From Falsiroseomonas sp050563525 (GTDB lineage Bacteria; Pseudomonadota; Alphaproteobacteria; Acetobacterales; Acetobacteraceae): DNA of 64,000 nt. Below the pieces are notes generated by a model. That model saw nothing but the letters and a program-made list of their open reading frames with translations, did not search any database and had not been told where the DNA came from. Shown piece by piece: positions 1-8,992 of this stretch. Location: assembly GCF_050563525.1 (NCBI RefSeq), contig NZ_JBNXUN010000002.1:310001-374000 (forward strand). Direction: 5' to 3'. Position 1 is the stretch's first letter. The number at the start of each line of letters is the position of its first letter. The position numbers and the translations under genes are program-made.

Positions 1-99
1 GGGCATCCGCCTTCGTCGCGTTCTGGCCGGTCCTGCGCCCCGCGCGTGGCCGGCGACATGCTGTGGCCCCGCATCCGGCGGGTCCAAGAAGGACGATCC
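1..99 (+). promoter_or_regulatory. pnp leader region
   Basis: This is the non-coding stretch before pnp. No upstream gene end can be recognised; in many bacteria rpsO precedes pnp, but it is not visible here. An imperfect GGCCGG/CCGGC inverted repeat lies around positions 27-54. In E. coli the pnp leader folds into a stem used for autoregulation through RNase III; a similar role here is only inference. AAGGA at 88-93 is a suitable ribosome binding site for the ATG at 100. Confidence 0.3.
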
Positions 100-2346
100 A
101 TGTTCGACAAGTATTTCCGCAAGGACATCTCCTGGGGCGGCCAGCTGCTGACGCTGGAAACCGGCAAGATCGCCCGCCAGGCTGATGGCGCCGTGCTGGC
201 CCGCCTCGGCGACACCATCGTGCTGTGCACCGTGGTCGGCGCCCGGTCCGTGAAGCCCGGCCAGGATTTCTTCCCGCTGACCGTGAACTACCAGGAAAAG
301 GCCTTTGCGGCCGGCAAGATCCCGGGCGGCTTCTTCAAGCGCGAAGGCCGCCCGAACGAGAACGAGACGCTCGTTTCCCGCCTCATCGACCGCCCGCTGC
401 GCCCGCTGTTCCCGGATGGATTCCGCAACGAGGTCCAGGTGGTCGCGACCGTGCTGTCGCATGACCTGGAGAACAACCCGGACGTCGTCGCCCTCGTCGG
501 CTGCTCCGCCGCGCTGACGCTGTCCGGCATTCCGTTCTTCGGCCCGGTCGCCGGCGCCCGCGTCGCCTACATCGATGGCGGCTACGTGCTGAACCCGACC
601 GCCGCGCAGCTGCAGCAGTCGCAGCTTGACCTGATGGTCGCTGGCACCGCCGAGGGCGTGCTGATGGTGGAATCGGAAGCGCAGGAGCTGTCCGAGGACG
701 TCATGCTCGGCGCCGTGGAATTCGGCCACAAGTCGTTCCAGGCGGTGATCCAGGGGATCATCGAGCTCGCCGAGGTCGCCGCCAAGGAGCCCTGGGCCCT
801 GCCGGAGGAAGCCGACAGCGTGAAGACGCTGAAGGCCCGGATCTCCGAGCTCGGCCGCGCGCCGATGGCCGAGGCCTACAAGGAGACGCAGAAGCTGCTC
901 CGCCAGGGCCAGGTTTCCGCGGTGAAGAAGCAGGTCGTGGCCGCGCTGGAGGCCGAGGGCCTGGATGCCGGCGCCGCCAAGGGCCTGCTCAAGGACCTCG
1001 AGGCCGACGTCGTCCGCAACGCCATCCTTGACACCGGCATGCGCATCGACGGCCGCGACACCAAGACCGTGCGCCCGATCGTGGCCGAGGTCGGCATCCT
1101 GCCGCGCGCCCATGGTTCCGCCCTGTTCACCCGCGGCGAGACGCAGGCGCTGTGCGTCGCGACCCTCGGCACCGGCCAGGACGAGCAGGTCATCGATGCC
1201 CTCGCGGGCGAGTACCGCGAGAACTTCATGCTGCACTACAACTTCCCTCCGTACTCGGTGAACGAGACCGGCCGCATGGGCTCGCCCGGCCGCCGCGAGA
1301 TCGGCCACGGCAAGCTGGCGTGGCGCGCGCTGCACCCGCTGCTGCCGGAGAAGGACAAGTTCCCCTACACGATGCGGGTGGTGTCCGAGATCACGGAATC
1401 CAACGGCTCCTCCTCCATGGCCACCGTCTGCGGCACCAGCCTCGCGCTGATGGACGCCGGCGCGCCGCTGAAGCGCCCCTGCGCCGGCATCGCCATGGGC
1501 CTGATCAAGGAAGACCGCGGCTTCGCCGTGCTGTCCGACATCCTGGGTGACGAAGACCACCTGGGCGACATGGACTTCAAGGTGGCGGGGTCCGAGGCCG
1601 GTATCACCGCGCTGCAGATGGACATCAAGATCACGTCCATCACCTTCGACATCATGAAGATCGCCCTGGGCCAGGCCAAGGACGGCCGCCTGCACATCCT
1701 GGGCGAGATGGCCAAGGGCCTTTCGGGCGCCCGCGGCGACGTCGCCGCGACGGCGCCCCGCATCACCGTGATCAACATCAACAAGGACAAGATCCGGGAC
1801 GTGATCGGCTCGGGCGGCAAGGTGATCCGGGAAATCACGGAACAGACCGGCACCAAGATCGACATCGACGACGACGGCACCATCAAGGTCGCTGCCACCA
1901 CCATCGAGGCTGCCCAGAAGGCCATCGACCGCATCATGGGCATCGTCGCCGAGCCGGAGATCGGCAAGATCTACAACGGCAAGGTGGTGAAGACCGCCGA
2001 ATTCGGTGCCTTCGTGAATTTCCTCGGCGCGAAGGACGGCCTGGTCCACATCTCCGAACTGCAGAACGAGCGCGTCCAGAAGACCACGGACGTGGTCAAG
2101 GATGGCGATGCGGTGAAGGTGAAGGTCATCGGCTTCGACGACCGTGGCAAGGTGAAGCTTTCCATGCGCGTGGTCGACCAGGCGACCGGTGCCGACATCT
2201 CCGAGCAGGTCGGCGCCCGCCGGCCGCGCGAGGAGGGCGAGAGTGGTGGCGGCGAGCGCGGCGCGGAGCGTCCGCGTGGCGACCGTGCCCGCCGCGATGG
2301 CGGCGAGCGTGGGTTCCGCCCGCGCCGCGAAGGCGCCGCGGAGTAA
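100..2346 (+). CDS. pnp: Polyribonucleotide nucleotidyltransferase (PNPase)
   Basis: This encodes the 3'-to-5' phosphorolytic exoribonuclease PNPase, a trimeric RNA-degrading enzyme that often joins the degradosome. The 748-residue product has the full family architecture: an N-terminal RNase PH domain, an all-helical linker, a second catalytic RNase PH domain (roughly residues 320-540), a KH domain with the GSGG loop near residues 570-573, an S1 domain around 620-690, and a basic Arg/Gly-rich tail of about 40 residues. The frame is open from ATG 46, but ATG 100 is chosen because it follows AAGGA and begins MFDKYFRKD, the usual family N-terminus. A stem-loop lies just downstream. Confidence 0.97.
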   Translation: MFDKYFRKDISWGGQLLTLETGKIARQADGAVLARLGDTIVLCTVVGARSVKPGQDFFPLTVNYQEKAFAAGKIPGGFFKREGRPNENETLVSRLIDRPLRPLFPDGFRNEVQVVATVLSHDLENNPDVVALVGCSAALTLSGIPFFGPVAGARVAYIDGGYVLNPTAAQLQQSQLDLMVAGTAEGVLMVESEAQELSEDVMLGAVEFGHKSFQAVIQGIIELAEVAAKEPWALPEEADSVKTLKARISELGRAPMAEAYKETQKLLRQGQVSAVKKQVVAALEAEGLDAGAAKGLLKDLEADVVRNAILDTGMRIDGRDTKTVRPIVAEVGILPRAHGSALFTRGETQALCVATLGTGQDEQVIDALAGEYRENFMLHYNFPPYSVNETGRMGSPGRREIGHGKLAWRALHPLLPEKDKFPYTMRVVSEITESNGSSSMATVCGTSLALMDAGAPLKRPCAGIAMGLIKEDRGFAVLSDILGDEDHLGDMDFKVAGSEAGITALQMDIKITSITFDIMKIALGQAKDGRLHILGEMAKGLSGARGDVAATAPRITVININKDKIRDVIGSGGKVIREITEQTGTKIDIDDDGTIKVAATTIEAAQKAIDRIMGIVAEPEIGKIYNGKVVKTAEFGAFVNFLGAKDGLVHISELQNERVQKTTDVVKDGDAVKVKVIGFDDRGKVKLSMRVVDQATGADISEQVGARRPREEGESGGGERGAERPRGDRARRDGGERGFRPRREGAAE

Positions 2347-2358
2347 TCCGCGCTGAAT

Positions 2359-2383
2359 CCGCAGGGGACCCCCTCCCCTGCGG
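2359..2383 (+). terminator. Stem-loop after pnp
   Basis: A perfect 10-bp stem (2359-2368 pairs with 2374-2383) closes a 5-nt all-C loop, 12 nt past the pnp stop. There is no U tract, so it may act as an RNA 3'-end stabiliser or a weak terminator. Confidence 0.5.
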
Positions 2384-2404
2384 CATCTGTGTCGCCATAT
2401 TACA

Positions 2405-3865
2405 ATGATGCGCGGGGCACCTAGGGGTGACGGCGCAACGTACAGTTCGCGGAGCCCGAAAAAATTGAAGGCGATCAACCCGATTCGCATGGGTGGCGTC
2501 GATGTCCTGCCGCTGATCGAGGGCGGCAAGGGCGTTGCGGTCTCCAACGGTGCCACCTGCGGCGGCTGGGCCTCCGGCGGTGGCGTCGGTACCTTTTCGG
2601 CCGTCAATGCCGACAGCTACGATGCCGAAGGCAACGTCATCCGGCAGGTCTATCACGGCCGCACCCGGCTGGATCGGCATGAGGAGCTGGTGGCCTACGG
2701 CATCGCCGGCGGCATCGCCCAGGCGCAGGAAGCGCATGAGCGATCGGGCGGCGTGGGCCGCATCCACACCAACATCCTGTGGGAGATGGGCGGTGCGGAA
2801 CGCGTGGCACGCGGCATCCTGGAAGGCGCCAAGGGCCTGGTCCATGGCGTGACCTGCGGCGCCGGCATGCCCTACCGCCTGGCCGACATCGCGCGCGACT
2901 ACGGCGTGCACTACTACCCCATCATCTCCTCCGCCCGCGCCTTCAACGCGCTGTGGAAGCGCGCCTATTCGAAGACGCGGGAATGGCTCGGCGGCGTGGT
3001 CTACGAGGATCCCTGGCTGGCCGGCGGCCACAACGGCCTGTCCAATTCCGAAGACCCGAAGAAGCCGGAAGACCCCTTCCCCCGCGTTCTCAAGCTGCGC
3101 CAGCAGATGCGCGAATTCGGCCTGGGCGACGTGCCGATCATCATGGCCGGCGGCGTCTGGTGGCTGGAGGAGTGGGAGGACTGGATCGACAATCCCGACC
3201 TCGGTCCGATCGCCTTCCAGTTCGGCACCCGCCCGCTGCTGACCCAGGAAAGCCCGATCTCGGAAGCCTGGAAGCAGCGCCTGCTGAGCCTGAAGCCGGG
3301 CGATGTCTCGCTGCAGCCCTTCTCCCCGACCGGCTTCTATTCCAGCGCGGTCCGCAACGAGTTCCTGCGCGAGCTGGAGGAGCGCAACGAGCGCCAGGTG
3401 GCCTATACGTCGGAGCCGGTGGGCGACCATGTTGCGCCCTTCGGCGTCGGTCCGCGCAAGCGCCTCGTCTACCTGACGCCGCACGACCTGGCGCGGGTCC
3501 GGCAGTGGGAAGCGGATGGCTTCGTCGAGGCGATGCGCACGCCTGACAACACGCTGATCTTCGTGACCCCGGAGAAGCTGGCCGAGATCGTCAAGGACCA
3601 GGTCGACTGCATGGGCTGCCTGAGCCATTGCCGCTTCTCGAACTGGGCGCAGGTGGAACCGGACTACTCGACCGGCAAGAAGGCGGACCCGCGCAGCTTC
3701 TGCATCCAGAAGACCCTGCAGGACATCGCCCATGACGGGGCGCTGGAGCGCAACCTGATGTTCGCCGGCCACAACGCCTACCGCTTCGGCAGCGACCCCT
3801 TCTACTCCAACGGGTTCGTGCCGACGGCCAAGCAGCTTGTGGAGCGTATCCTGACCGGGCGCTGA
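2405..3865 (+). CDS. Nitronate monooxygenase-like FMN protein with C-terminal Cys motif
   Basis: The product is a 486-residue TIM-barrel protein of the nitronate monooxygenase / 2-nitropropane dioxygenase superfamily, which are FMN-dependent oxidoreductases. Barrel signatures include GVTCGAGMP near residue 155, a conserved AGGHNGLSN segment, and PIIMAGGVW, the usual phosphate-binding loop region. Unusually, the C-terminal part carries Cys402-x2-Cys405-x3-Cys409 and Cys433, a spacing that could bind an iron-sulfur cluster. The start is uncertain: ATG 2405 has no ribosome binding site, and an in-frame TTG at 2465 would give MKAINPIRMGG, closer to how I expect such proteins to begin. The natural substrate is unknown. 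Confidence 0.75.
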   Translation: MMRGAPRGDGATYSSRSPKKLKAINPIRMGGVDVLPLIEGGKGVAVSNGATCGGWASGGGVGTFSAVNADSYDAEGNVIRQVYHGRTRLDRHEELVAYGIAGGIAQAQEAHERSGGVGRIHTNILWEMGGAERVARGILEGAKGLVHGVTCGAGMPYRLADIARDYGVHYYPIISSARAFNALWKRAYSKTREWLGGVVYEDPWLAGGHNGLSNSEDPKKPEDPFPRVLKLRQQMREFGLGDVPIIMAGGVWWLEEWEDWIDNPDLGPIAFQFGTRPLLTQESPISEAWKQRLLSLKPGDVSLQPFSPTGFYSSAVRNEFLRELEERNERQVAYTSEPVGDHVAPFGVGPRKRLVYLTPHDLARVRQWEADGFVEAMRTPDNTLIFVTPEKLAEIVKDQVDCMGCLSHCRFSNWAQVEPDYSTGKKADPRSFCIQKTLQDIAHDGALERNLMFAGHNAYRFGSDPFYSNGFVPTAKQLVERILTGR

Positions 3866-3878
3866 GCGCCCGCGTCCG

Positions 3879-3902
3879 GGGCGGCCAATATGTCGGCCGC
3901 CC
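3879..3902 (+). terminator. Putative rho-independent terminator
   Basis: An 8-bp GC stem (3879-3886 with 3895-3902) with an 8-nt loop is followed by TTTCC, 13 nt after the stop of the nitronate-monooxygenase-like gene. Confidence 0.6.
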
Positions 3903-3963
3903 TTTCCGTACGCCCCCGCATGGCGGTATCCTGCTCGCGATCTCGGGAGCCTGACTGCACGCC

Positions 3964-5880
3964 ATGCGAAACCTGCTGCACGCGCTGGACCGTGACCGCC
4001 TCGTTGCACATCTCCGCAACGCGCTGCTGCGGGACCTGGTGGTGGGTGAACGCCGCCTGATCGCCCTGGCCGAAGGCGCCAGCATGACGGGCGGCAGCTT
4101 CTGCGCAGCACCCGCCAACGCCCTGGCTGCCGAATTGCTGGCGCAGCCCGAGATCCGCGACGCGGACCCGGCCTTTGCCGATGGCATCCTGGATTTCGTG
4201 ATGGCCATGGCCGATGCACCGCTGCCCTGCCGGCGCGCTGCGGCCGGCGGGATCGAAGTGCTGCGTGAGAACCTCGGCGATTTCGAGATCCTGACCCCCT
4301 TCCACCGCTTCACCGGCGACCTGTCGGCCGGGGTGGTGCGCCAGGAACCGCGGGATGGGTCGCAGCCGCCAGCCGAGGTGATGCACACTGGCAACCTGGT
4401 GGAATTCCGCCTCGACCGGCATCGGAACGGCGTCGATGCCGAGAACACCATCACGCATTTCACGCTGCGCCGGACGACCGACGGCATCGTGCTGATGCAT
4501 GAAAGCCGCATCATGGGCACGGCCGGGTGGCTCCGGCCGCGCCAGGTGGAAGCCGGCACGCTGCGCTACCAGTACGAGATCCTGGCTGGCTCGCCGCTGC
4601 TCCGGCTTTCCGTGACCTTCACCGCGGCACCGCGTCGTCGCATCCGCCACCTGCGGCTGACCACCGCGGTGGACCAGTTGGGCGGCGGGGGCACCGCCAT
4701 AGCGGAAGCGATGGTTGGCACAGGTCCGGCGGGCGCCATGGCCTGGCGCGACATCGGCGTGCCGAAGCTGCCCGGATTGAGCGTCTGGTCGGATGGGAAG
4801 CCTGTGCCCCATGTCGCGCTGGGGCGCACGGGTTGGCCGGCGCAGGCTCCGGTGCTGCACGTCCGTCCGGCCGCCGCCGACGGGGTGATGTCGGTGAAGG
4901 CGGTCGCGCAGCGTGCCGGCGCATTGCACTGGGTGATCCTGCGGCATGGCCCGCACGCGCTGGCAGGTGGCGCCTCCGTGGAGGTGCGGGAGGATCGCCT
5001 GCTGACCACCGGCGGCGCACCGGATGCCGTGGCGTCCGCCATGGCGCTCGCCGCCAGGGCCGGCGATTCGGTACTGGGGCTGGACCTGGAGGCGATGCCG
5101 CCGAGCGGGGCGGCGCTGAACGCGGTGGCGACCCAGTTGCTGATGACGGCGCATGGCGCCTACCGCTCGCCGCCCACCCCCGCGCGTGTCGCGGCGCTGG
5201 AAGCCTGGTTCGACCGGGAATTCGCGGCCCTGATGGCCGGGCAGGCGAAGCCGGTGGATCTCGGCCACGCGATGCTGGCGACGGAAGCGCGGTTGCGGGC
5301 CGGCAGCAGCGTGGAGCCTTTCGGGCCACTCCTGCAGCAGGTCCTGGCGCTGCAGGTCCCGGATGGCCGCTTCCAGGGGCGGGGCGAGCCGCCGGCACCG
5401 CTGGCCGATCACGCGGTGATGCTGCTCGCCCTGGCCCGCGCCGTGCCGTATTTCGAACCGGCGGTGCTGGCCGGGCCGATCGCGCGCGCGCTGGCCGCGG
5501 TGCAGCCCGGCACGGTGACGCTGGCCGAGGGCGTGCGCAGCAGCACGGTGGAGGCCCTGGCCCTGGTCGGCGGCGGCGCGATGCCACAGCAGGATTACGC
5601 GCTGGCCATCGGGCTGATGGCACGCGCGCTGGGGGCGGTATTGCTGGCCGATGAGGTCCGGCCCGGCACTGTGCCGGCCGATGCGCTGGCGCATGCCCAG
5701 GCGCTGCACCGGCAGGCGCTGGCGCTGCTGCGCCCCCTGGTGCGGCCCGCCGGAGCGGCGCTCGAGGTGGCGTCCTCGCCCCTTGGCGGCTCGGCGAATC
5801 CGGCCGGGCAGGCCGCGCTGGTGCTGGGGCTGATGGCGCCGGATGCGACCATCCTGCGGCTGGTTCCGGTGGCGGCTTGA
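3964..5880 (+). CDS. Hypothetical protein, 638 residues
   Basis: I do not recognise this protein. It has no evident signal peptide or membrane segment. Residues from about 60 to 310 are rich in beta-type segments with alternating charge (for example the stretch around the motif LVEFRLDRHRNG), while the C-terminal half is Ala/Leu-rich and looks helical. ATG 3964 follows a short gap after a terminator. The gene ends just before a DUF2272 lipoprotein gene, which is in turn coupled to an old yellow enzyme gene, so the three may be cotranscribed. Coding is supported by length, by GC-rich third positions and by tight packing with neighbours. Confidence 0.8.
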   Translation: MRNLLHALDRDRLVAHLRNALLRDLVVGERRLIALAEGASMTGGSFCAAPANALAAELLAQPEIRDADPAFADGILDFVMAMADAPLPCRRAAAGGIEVLRENLGDFEILTPFHRFTGDLSAGVVRQEPRDGSQPPAEVMHTGNLVEFRLDRHRNGVDAENTITHFTLRRTTDGIVLMHESRIMGTAGWLRPRQVEAGTLRYQYEILAGSPLLRLSVTFTAAPRRRIRHLRLTTAVDQLGGGGTAIAEAMVGTGPAGAMAWRDIGVPKLPGLSVWSDGKPVPHVALGRTGWPAQAPVLHVRPAAADGVMSVKAVAQRAGALHWVILRHGPHALAGGASVEVREDRLLTTGGAPDAVASAMALAARAGDSVLGLDLEAMPPSGAALNAVATQLLMTAHGAYRSPPTPARVAALEAWFDREFAALMAGQAKPVDLGHAMLATEARLRAGSSVEPFGPLLQQVLALQVPDGRFQGRGEPPAPLADHAVMLLALARAVPYFEPAVLAGPIARALAAVQPGTVTLAEGVRSSTVEALALVGGGAMPQQDYALAIGLMARALGAVLLADEVRPGTVPADALAHAQALHRQALALLRPLVRPAGAALEVASSPLGGSANPAGQAALVLGLMAPDATILRLVPVAA

Positions 5881-5890
5881 GGCACGCAGC

Positions 5891-6718
5891 TTGAGGGCGG
5901 GGGCCTGGGCAATCCTGCTGGCCCTGCTGGCCGGCTGCGCCGCGCCCGCACCGCCGCCACAGCCGCCGCTTCCCTACCCACCGGCTGCCGCGCAGCGCGT
6001 CGTGCGTCTGGCCCTGGCCGAGTGGCGCGACTGGGGCAGCCCGGTTCGGCACGCCTGGACGCCGGCGGCCGAGGCACCGCCCGCCGAATCCGCGCCGGCC
6101 AATTTTCCGCGCGTCCTGGCCTACTGGCGCGCGGTGGAGGATGACGAGGGCGCCATCCGCGACAACCGCCCACTATACCTTTCCGCCCTGGCCGGCACCG
6201 CAGCCACCGAACTGTGGTCCGAACCGGCCTGGTCGGCCGCCTTCATCTCCTGGGTGTTCCGCAGCGCCGGCGTCGATGCGCGGGAGTTTCCGCCGAACGC
6301 CACACATTCCTTGTACCTTGACGCGCTGATCGCCGATGCGCTGCGCTTCCCCGCCCTCGCACCTTTCCTGCCGCGCGATCCCGCCGAACATGCGCCGCGG
6401 CCCGGCGACCTGGTCTGCTTCGACCGCAGCAGGGCGAAGCTCGCACAGTGGCGCGACCGGCTGGCCGAGACCGGCCGCCCGCGCCCGATGCACTGCGACA
6501 TCGTGACTGGCATCGCGCCCGGCGTGGTGGAGGTGGTGGGCGGCAACGTCTCCGATGCCGTCACGATGACACGCTACCCCGCCGATGCCGCCGGCCTGCT
6601 GGTCCAGGCGCCGCCGGGGCAGACCCCGGTCCTGCTGGTGATGGAAAGCCGGCTTGGGCGACTGCCGCCTTTTGACACCTCACTTATCGCCACCGCACAG
6701 GATTTCTCGACCCGATGA
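5891..6718 (+). CDS. DUF2272 domain lipoprotein
   Basis: This encodes a predicted 275-residue lipoprotein. Starting at TTG 5891, the product begins MRAGAWAILLALLAGCAAP, a textbook lipoprotein signal with LAGC as lipobox and Cys16 as the lipid-modified residue. The longer open frame from ATG 5843 overlaps the upstream gene by 38 nt and would bury the signal, so TTG is preferred. The mature part matches my recollection of DUF2272 proteins (aromatic-rich segments ATELWSEPAWSAAFISWVFR and GDLVCFDR), whose function is unknown although an NlpC/P60-like fold is conceivable. Its stop overlaps the next ATG (ATGA), indicating translational coupling to the flavin oxidoreductase. Confidence 0.75.
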   Translation: MRAGAWAILLALLAGCAAPAPPPQPPLPYPPAAAQRVVRLALAEWRDWGSPVRHAWTPAAEAPPAESAPANFPRVLAYWRAVEDDEGAIRDNRPLYLSALAGTAATELWSEPAWSAAFISWVFRSAGVDAREFPPNATHSLYLDALIADALRFPALAPFLPRDPAEHAPRPGDLVCFDRSRAKLAQWRDRLAETGRPRPMHCDIVTGIAPGVVEVVGGNVSDAVTMTRYPADAAGLLVQAPPGQTPVLLVMESRLGRLPPFDTSLIATAQDFSTR

Positions 6719-7827
6719 CCGATCTGTTCTCCCCCCTGACCCTCCGTGGCGTGACCTTGGCGAACCGCATCGGCATCTCGCCGATGTGCCAGTATTGCTG
6801 CGACGACGACGGCCGCCCGACCGACTGGCACCTGGCGCACCTGCTACAGCGTGCCATCGGCGGCGCCGGGATGGTGATGGCGGAGGCGACCGCGGTGACC
6901 GCCGAGGGTCGCATCACGCCGGGCGACCTCGGGCTGTGGGAGGATGGGCAGATTGCCGGCCATGCGCGGCTGGCGAGCGCCATTGAACGCGCCGGTGCGG
7001 TGCCGGCGATCCAGATCGCCCATGCCGGGCGCAAGGCCAGCCGGGCGCCGGCCTGGATCGACGCGCCGGCCGAGCCGGGGTGGGACATCGTCTCCGCCTC
7101 CAACCTGCCGATGGGCCACTTCGCCGCGCCGCGGCCGATGACGGAGGAGGAAATCCTCGCCATCCCCGCCGCCTTCGCGGCCACCGCCCGGCGGGCGGTG
7201 ACGGCGGGTTGGAAACTGATCGAGCTGCATGGCGCGCATGGCTACCTCCTGCACCAGTTCCTCTCGCCCATCTCCAACACCCGCAACGACCGCTGGGGTG
7301 GCGATTTCGAGGGCCGCACGCGGCTGCCGCTGGCCGTCGCGAAGGCGGTGCGGGAGGCAGTGGGCGAGGATCTTCCCCTGTTGCTCCGCATCTCCCACAC
7401 CGATTGGCTGGAAGGTGGCTGGACCACCGAGGAGTCGGTCGAGCTCTCGCGGCGCATGCAGGCGGTCGGCATCGACATGATCGACGTCTCCTCCGGCGGC
7501 ATCGACCCGGCCCAGAAGATCGTGCTCGGCCCGGGCTACCAGGTGCCGGGGGCGGAGGCGGTGAAGCGCGGCGCCGGCGTGCTGGTCGCGGCCGTGGGCC
7601 TGATCACCGAGCCGGAGCAGGCCCAGGCCATCATCACCGAGGGCCGTGCCGACCTGGTGCTGCTGGCGCGGGCCACGCTGCGCGACCCCTACTGGCCGAT
7701 GCGCGCCGCCGTGGCGCTCGGCCGGGTGGATGCGGTGCGCAGCCCGCCGCAATACGACCGCGCCTGGGGCACCATCGCCCGCATGGCGATGCGCGCCGAG
7801 ACCGGGGAGCCGATGCCGGCGCTGTAA
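6715..7827 (+). CDS. NADH:flavin oxidoreductase, old yellow enzyme family
   Basis: The 370-residue product is an FMN-binding TIM-barrel ene-reductase of the YqjM/xenobiotic-reductase branch. Visible signatures are the N-terminal RIGISPMCQY with the family Cys, GGAGMVMAEATAV on an early strand, the HGAHGYLLHQFLSP active-site and dimer segment, and NDRWGGDFEGRTRLPL. Enzymes of this group reduce activated C=C bonds with NAD(P)H; the physiological substrate here is unknown. It overlaps the upstream DUF2272 lipoprotein gene by 4 nt and ends 15 nt from the convergent RraA-family gene. Confidence 0.92.
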   Translation: MTDLFSPLTLRGVTLANRIGISPMCQYCCDDDGRPTDWHLAHLLQRAIGGAGMVMAEATAVTAEGRITPGDLGLWEDGQIAGHARLASAIERAGAVPAIQIAHAGRKASRAPAWIDAPAEPGWDIVSASNLPMGHFAAPRPMTEEEILAIPAAFAATARRAVTAGWKLIELHGAHGYLLHQFLSPISNTRNDRWGGDFEGRTRLPLAVAKAVREAVGEDLPLLLRISHTDWLEGGWTTEESVELSRRMQAVGIDMIDVSSGGIDPAQKIVLGPGYQVPGAEAVKRGAGVLVAAVGLITEPEQAQAIITEGRADLVLLARATLRDPYWPMRAAVALGRVDAVRSPPQYDRAWGTIARMAMRAETGEPMPAL

Positions 7828-7842
7828 CGGCCGGCGGGCGCG

Positions 7843-8535
7843 CTACCGGCTCTGCTCGTAGCGCGCCTTGGTCTCCGCGTTCGGCGGGTACAGCCCCGGC
7901 AGGGCGAGGCCCTTCTCGACCTCGCCCATGATCCAGGCCTCCAGCCGCTCCTGCTCCACGGCGGCTTCCGTCACAGCCTCCAGCAGCGCCGCCGGGATGA
8001 TGACGGCGCCGTCCTGGTCCGCCACCACGATATCCCCTGGGACCACGGTGACGCCGCCGCAGCCGATGGTCTCCTGCCAGCCGACGAAGTTCAGCGCGGC
8101 GACGGAGGCCGGCGCCACGTAGCCCTGGCAGAACACCGGCAGCCCGGTGCCGATGACGCCGGCGCCGTCCCGCACCATGCCATCCGTCACCAGCCCGGCG
8201 ACACCGCGCTTCGCCATGCGGGCGCACAGGATGTCGCCGAAGATGCCGGCCTGGGTGCTGCCCATGGCATCGGCGATGGCGACGCAGCCTTCCGGCATCG
8301 CCTCGATTGCGGCGCGGGTGGAGGTGGGGGAGGACCAGCTTTCCACCGTCGCCAGATCTTCGCGCGTGGGGGTGAAGCGCAGGGTGAAGGCGGGGCCGAC
8401 GATGCGGCGCGTCGGGCCAGGCACGATCGGCCGGGCCGCGGCGACGTAGCAGAAGCGCACGCCCTTCTTCAGCAGCACGGTGGTGAGGGTGGCCGTGGTG
8501 ACGCCCATCAGGGCGTCCTTCACCGATGCGTCCAT
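7843..8535 (-). CDS. RraA-family protein (possible 4-hydroxy-4-methyl-2-oxoglutarate aldolase)
   Basis: The 230-residue product belongs to the RraA / HMG-CHA aldolase superfamily. The segment GDILCARMAKRGVAG followed by LVTDGMVRD is the family hallmark and contains the Arg and Asp used for substrate and divalent-metal binding, and GDIVVADQDGAVIIP is the usual C-terminal signature. Members are either inhibitors of RNase E or class II aldolases acting on pyruvate-derived acids, and sequence alone does not settle which. The ATG at 8535 gives MDASVKDALMG; the longer open frame upstream looks non-coding. It is transcribed divergently from the glucan operon. Confidence 0.85.
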   Translation of the reverse strand: MDASVKDALMGVTTATLTTVLLKKGVRFCYVAAARPIVPGPTRRIVGPAFTLRFTPTREDLATVESWSSPTSTRAAIEAMPEGCVAIADAMGSTQAGIFGDILCARMAKRGVAGLVTDGMVRDGAGVIGTGLPVFCQGYVAPASVAALNFVGWQETIGCGGVTVVPGDIVVADQDGAVIIPAALLEAVTEAAVEQERLEAWIMGEVEKGLALPGLYPPNAETKARYEQSR

Positions 8536-8765
8536 GGGAGTGTCTTCCGTCCTGATGCCCCGCCGCTTGAAGCGCAGTGGCGGGCTTGCGTCCAGATGAC
8601 CTCCGCACCGTGACAATTGCACAAGGCGACGGAACGAATCCCGCCGGCCGTCGTTCGCGCTGCCAGGAGGCGGCGGCGTCGCTGCCAAAAACGCGGCACT
8701 GCCCCGACGAAGGGAACCGACCCTTGATAGCAGAAGTGTTTGTAGTTCCTGAAATATAATGTCTT
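8536..8765. other. Divergent intergenic region
   Basis: This stretch separates the minus-strand RraA gene from the glucan operon. The part from about 8700 to 8800 is clearly AT-richer than its surroundings, as expected for promoters firing in both directions. I see no gene or recognisable RNA motif in it. Confidence 0.4.
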
Positions 8766-8794
8766 TTGACAGAATTTCTCAATTCTCGTAGGTT
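8766..8794 (+). promoter_or_regulatory. Putative sigma-70 promoter of glgE operon
   Basis: A perfect TTGACA (8766-8771) is followed after exactly 17 nt by TAGGTT (8789-8794). It lies in the AT-rich part of the divergent gap and would produce a leader of roughly 120 nt before the short ORF at 8918. Confidence 0.5.
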
Positions 8795-8917
8795 CATGCC
8801 AACCATTGAAGATGAGCGGCGCCCGGAATTGAAATGGCGCCGGTCGTATTTCGCGATCTGCTCACGCGATACACCTCATCCTGAGCCTCATCGTACCAAA
8901 AATGAAGGAGAAATCCT

Positions 8918-8992
8918 ATGGACATGCTGTCCTTGGAGGCCCGGTCGGGCCGTTTCAGCCATTGCGTTAACATTGATGCGGGAGTGGGTTGA
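8918..8992 (+). CDS. 24-codon leader ORF directly abutting glgE
   Basis: ATG 8918 has the best ribosome binding site in the area (AAGGAG with a spacer of about 7 nt) and opens a 24-residue frame whose TGA stop (8990-8992) directly precedes the TTG start of the GlgE gene. It is in the same frame as GlgE. It could be a coupling or leader peptide, or the original GlgE N-terminus cut by a nonsense codon. The peptide has no recognisable motif. Confidence 0.4.
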   Translation: MDMLSLEARSGRFSHCVNIDAGVG

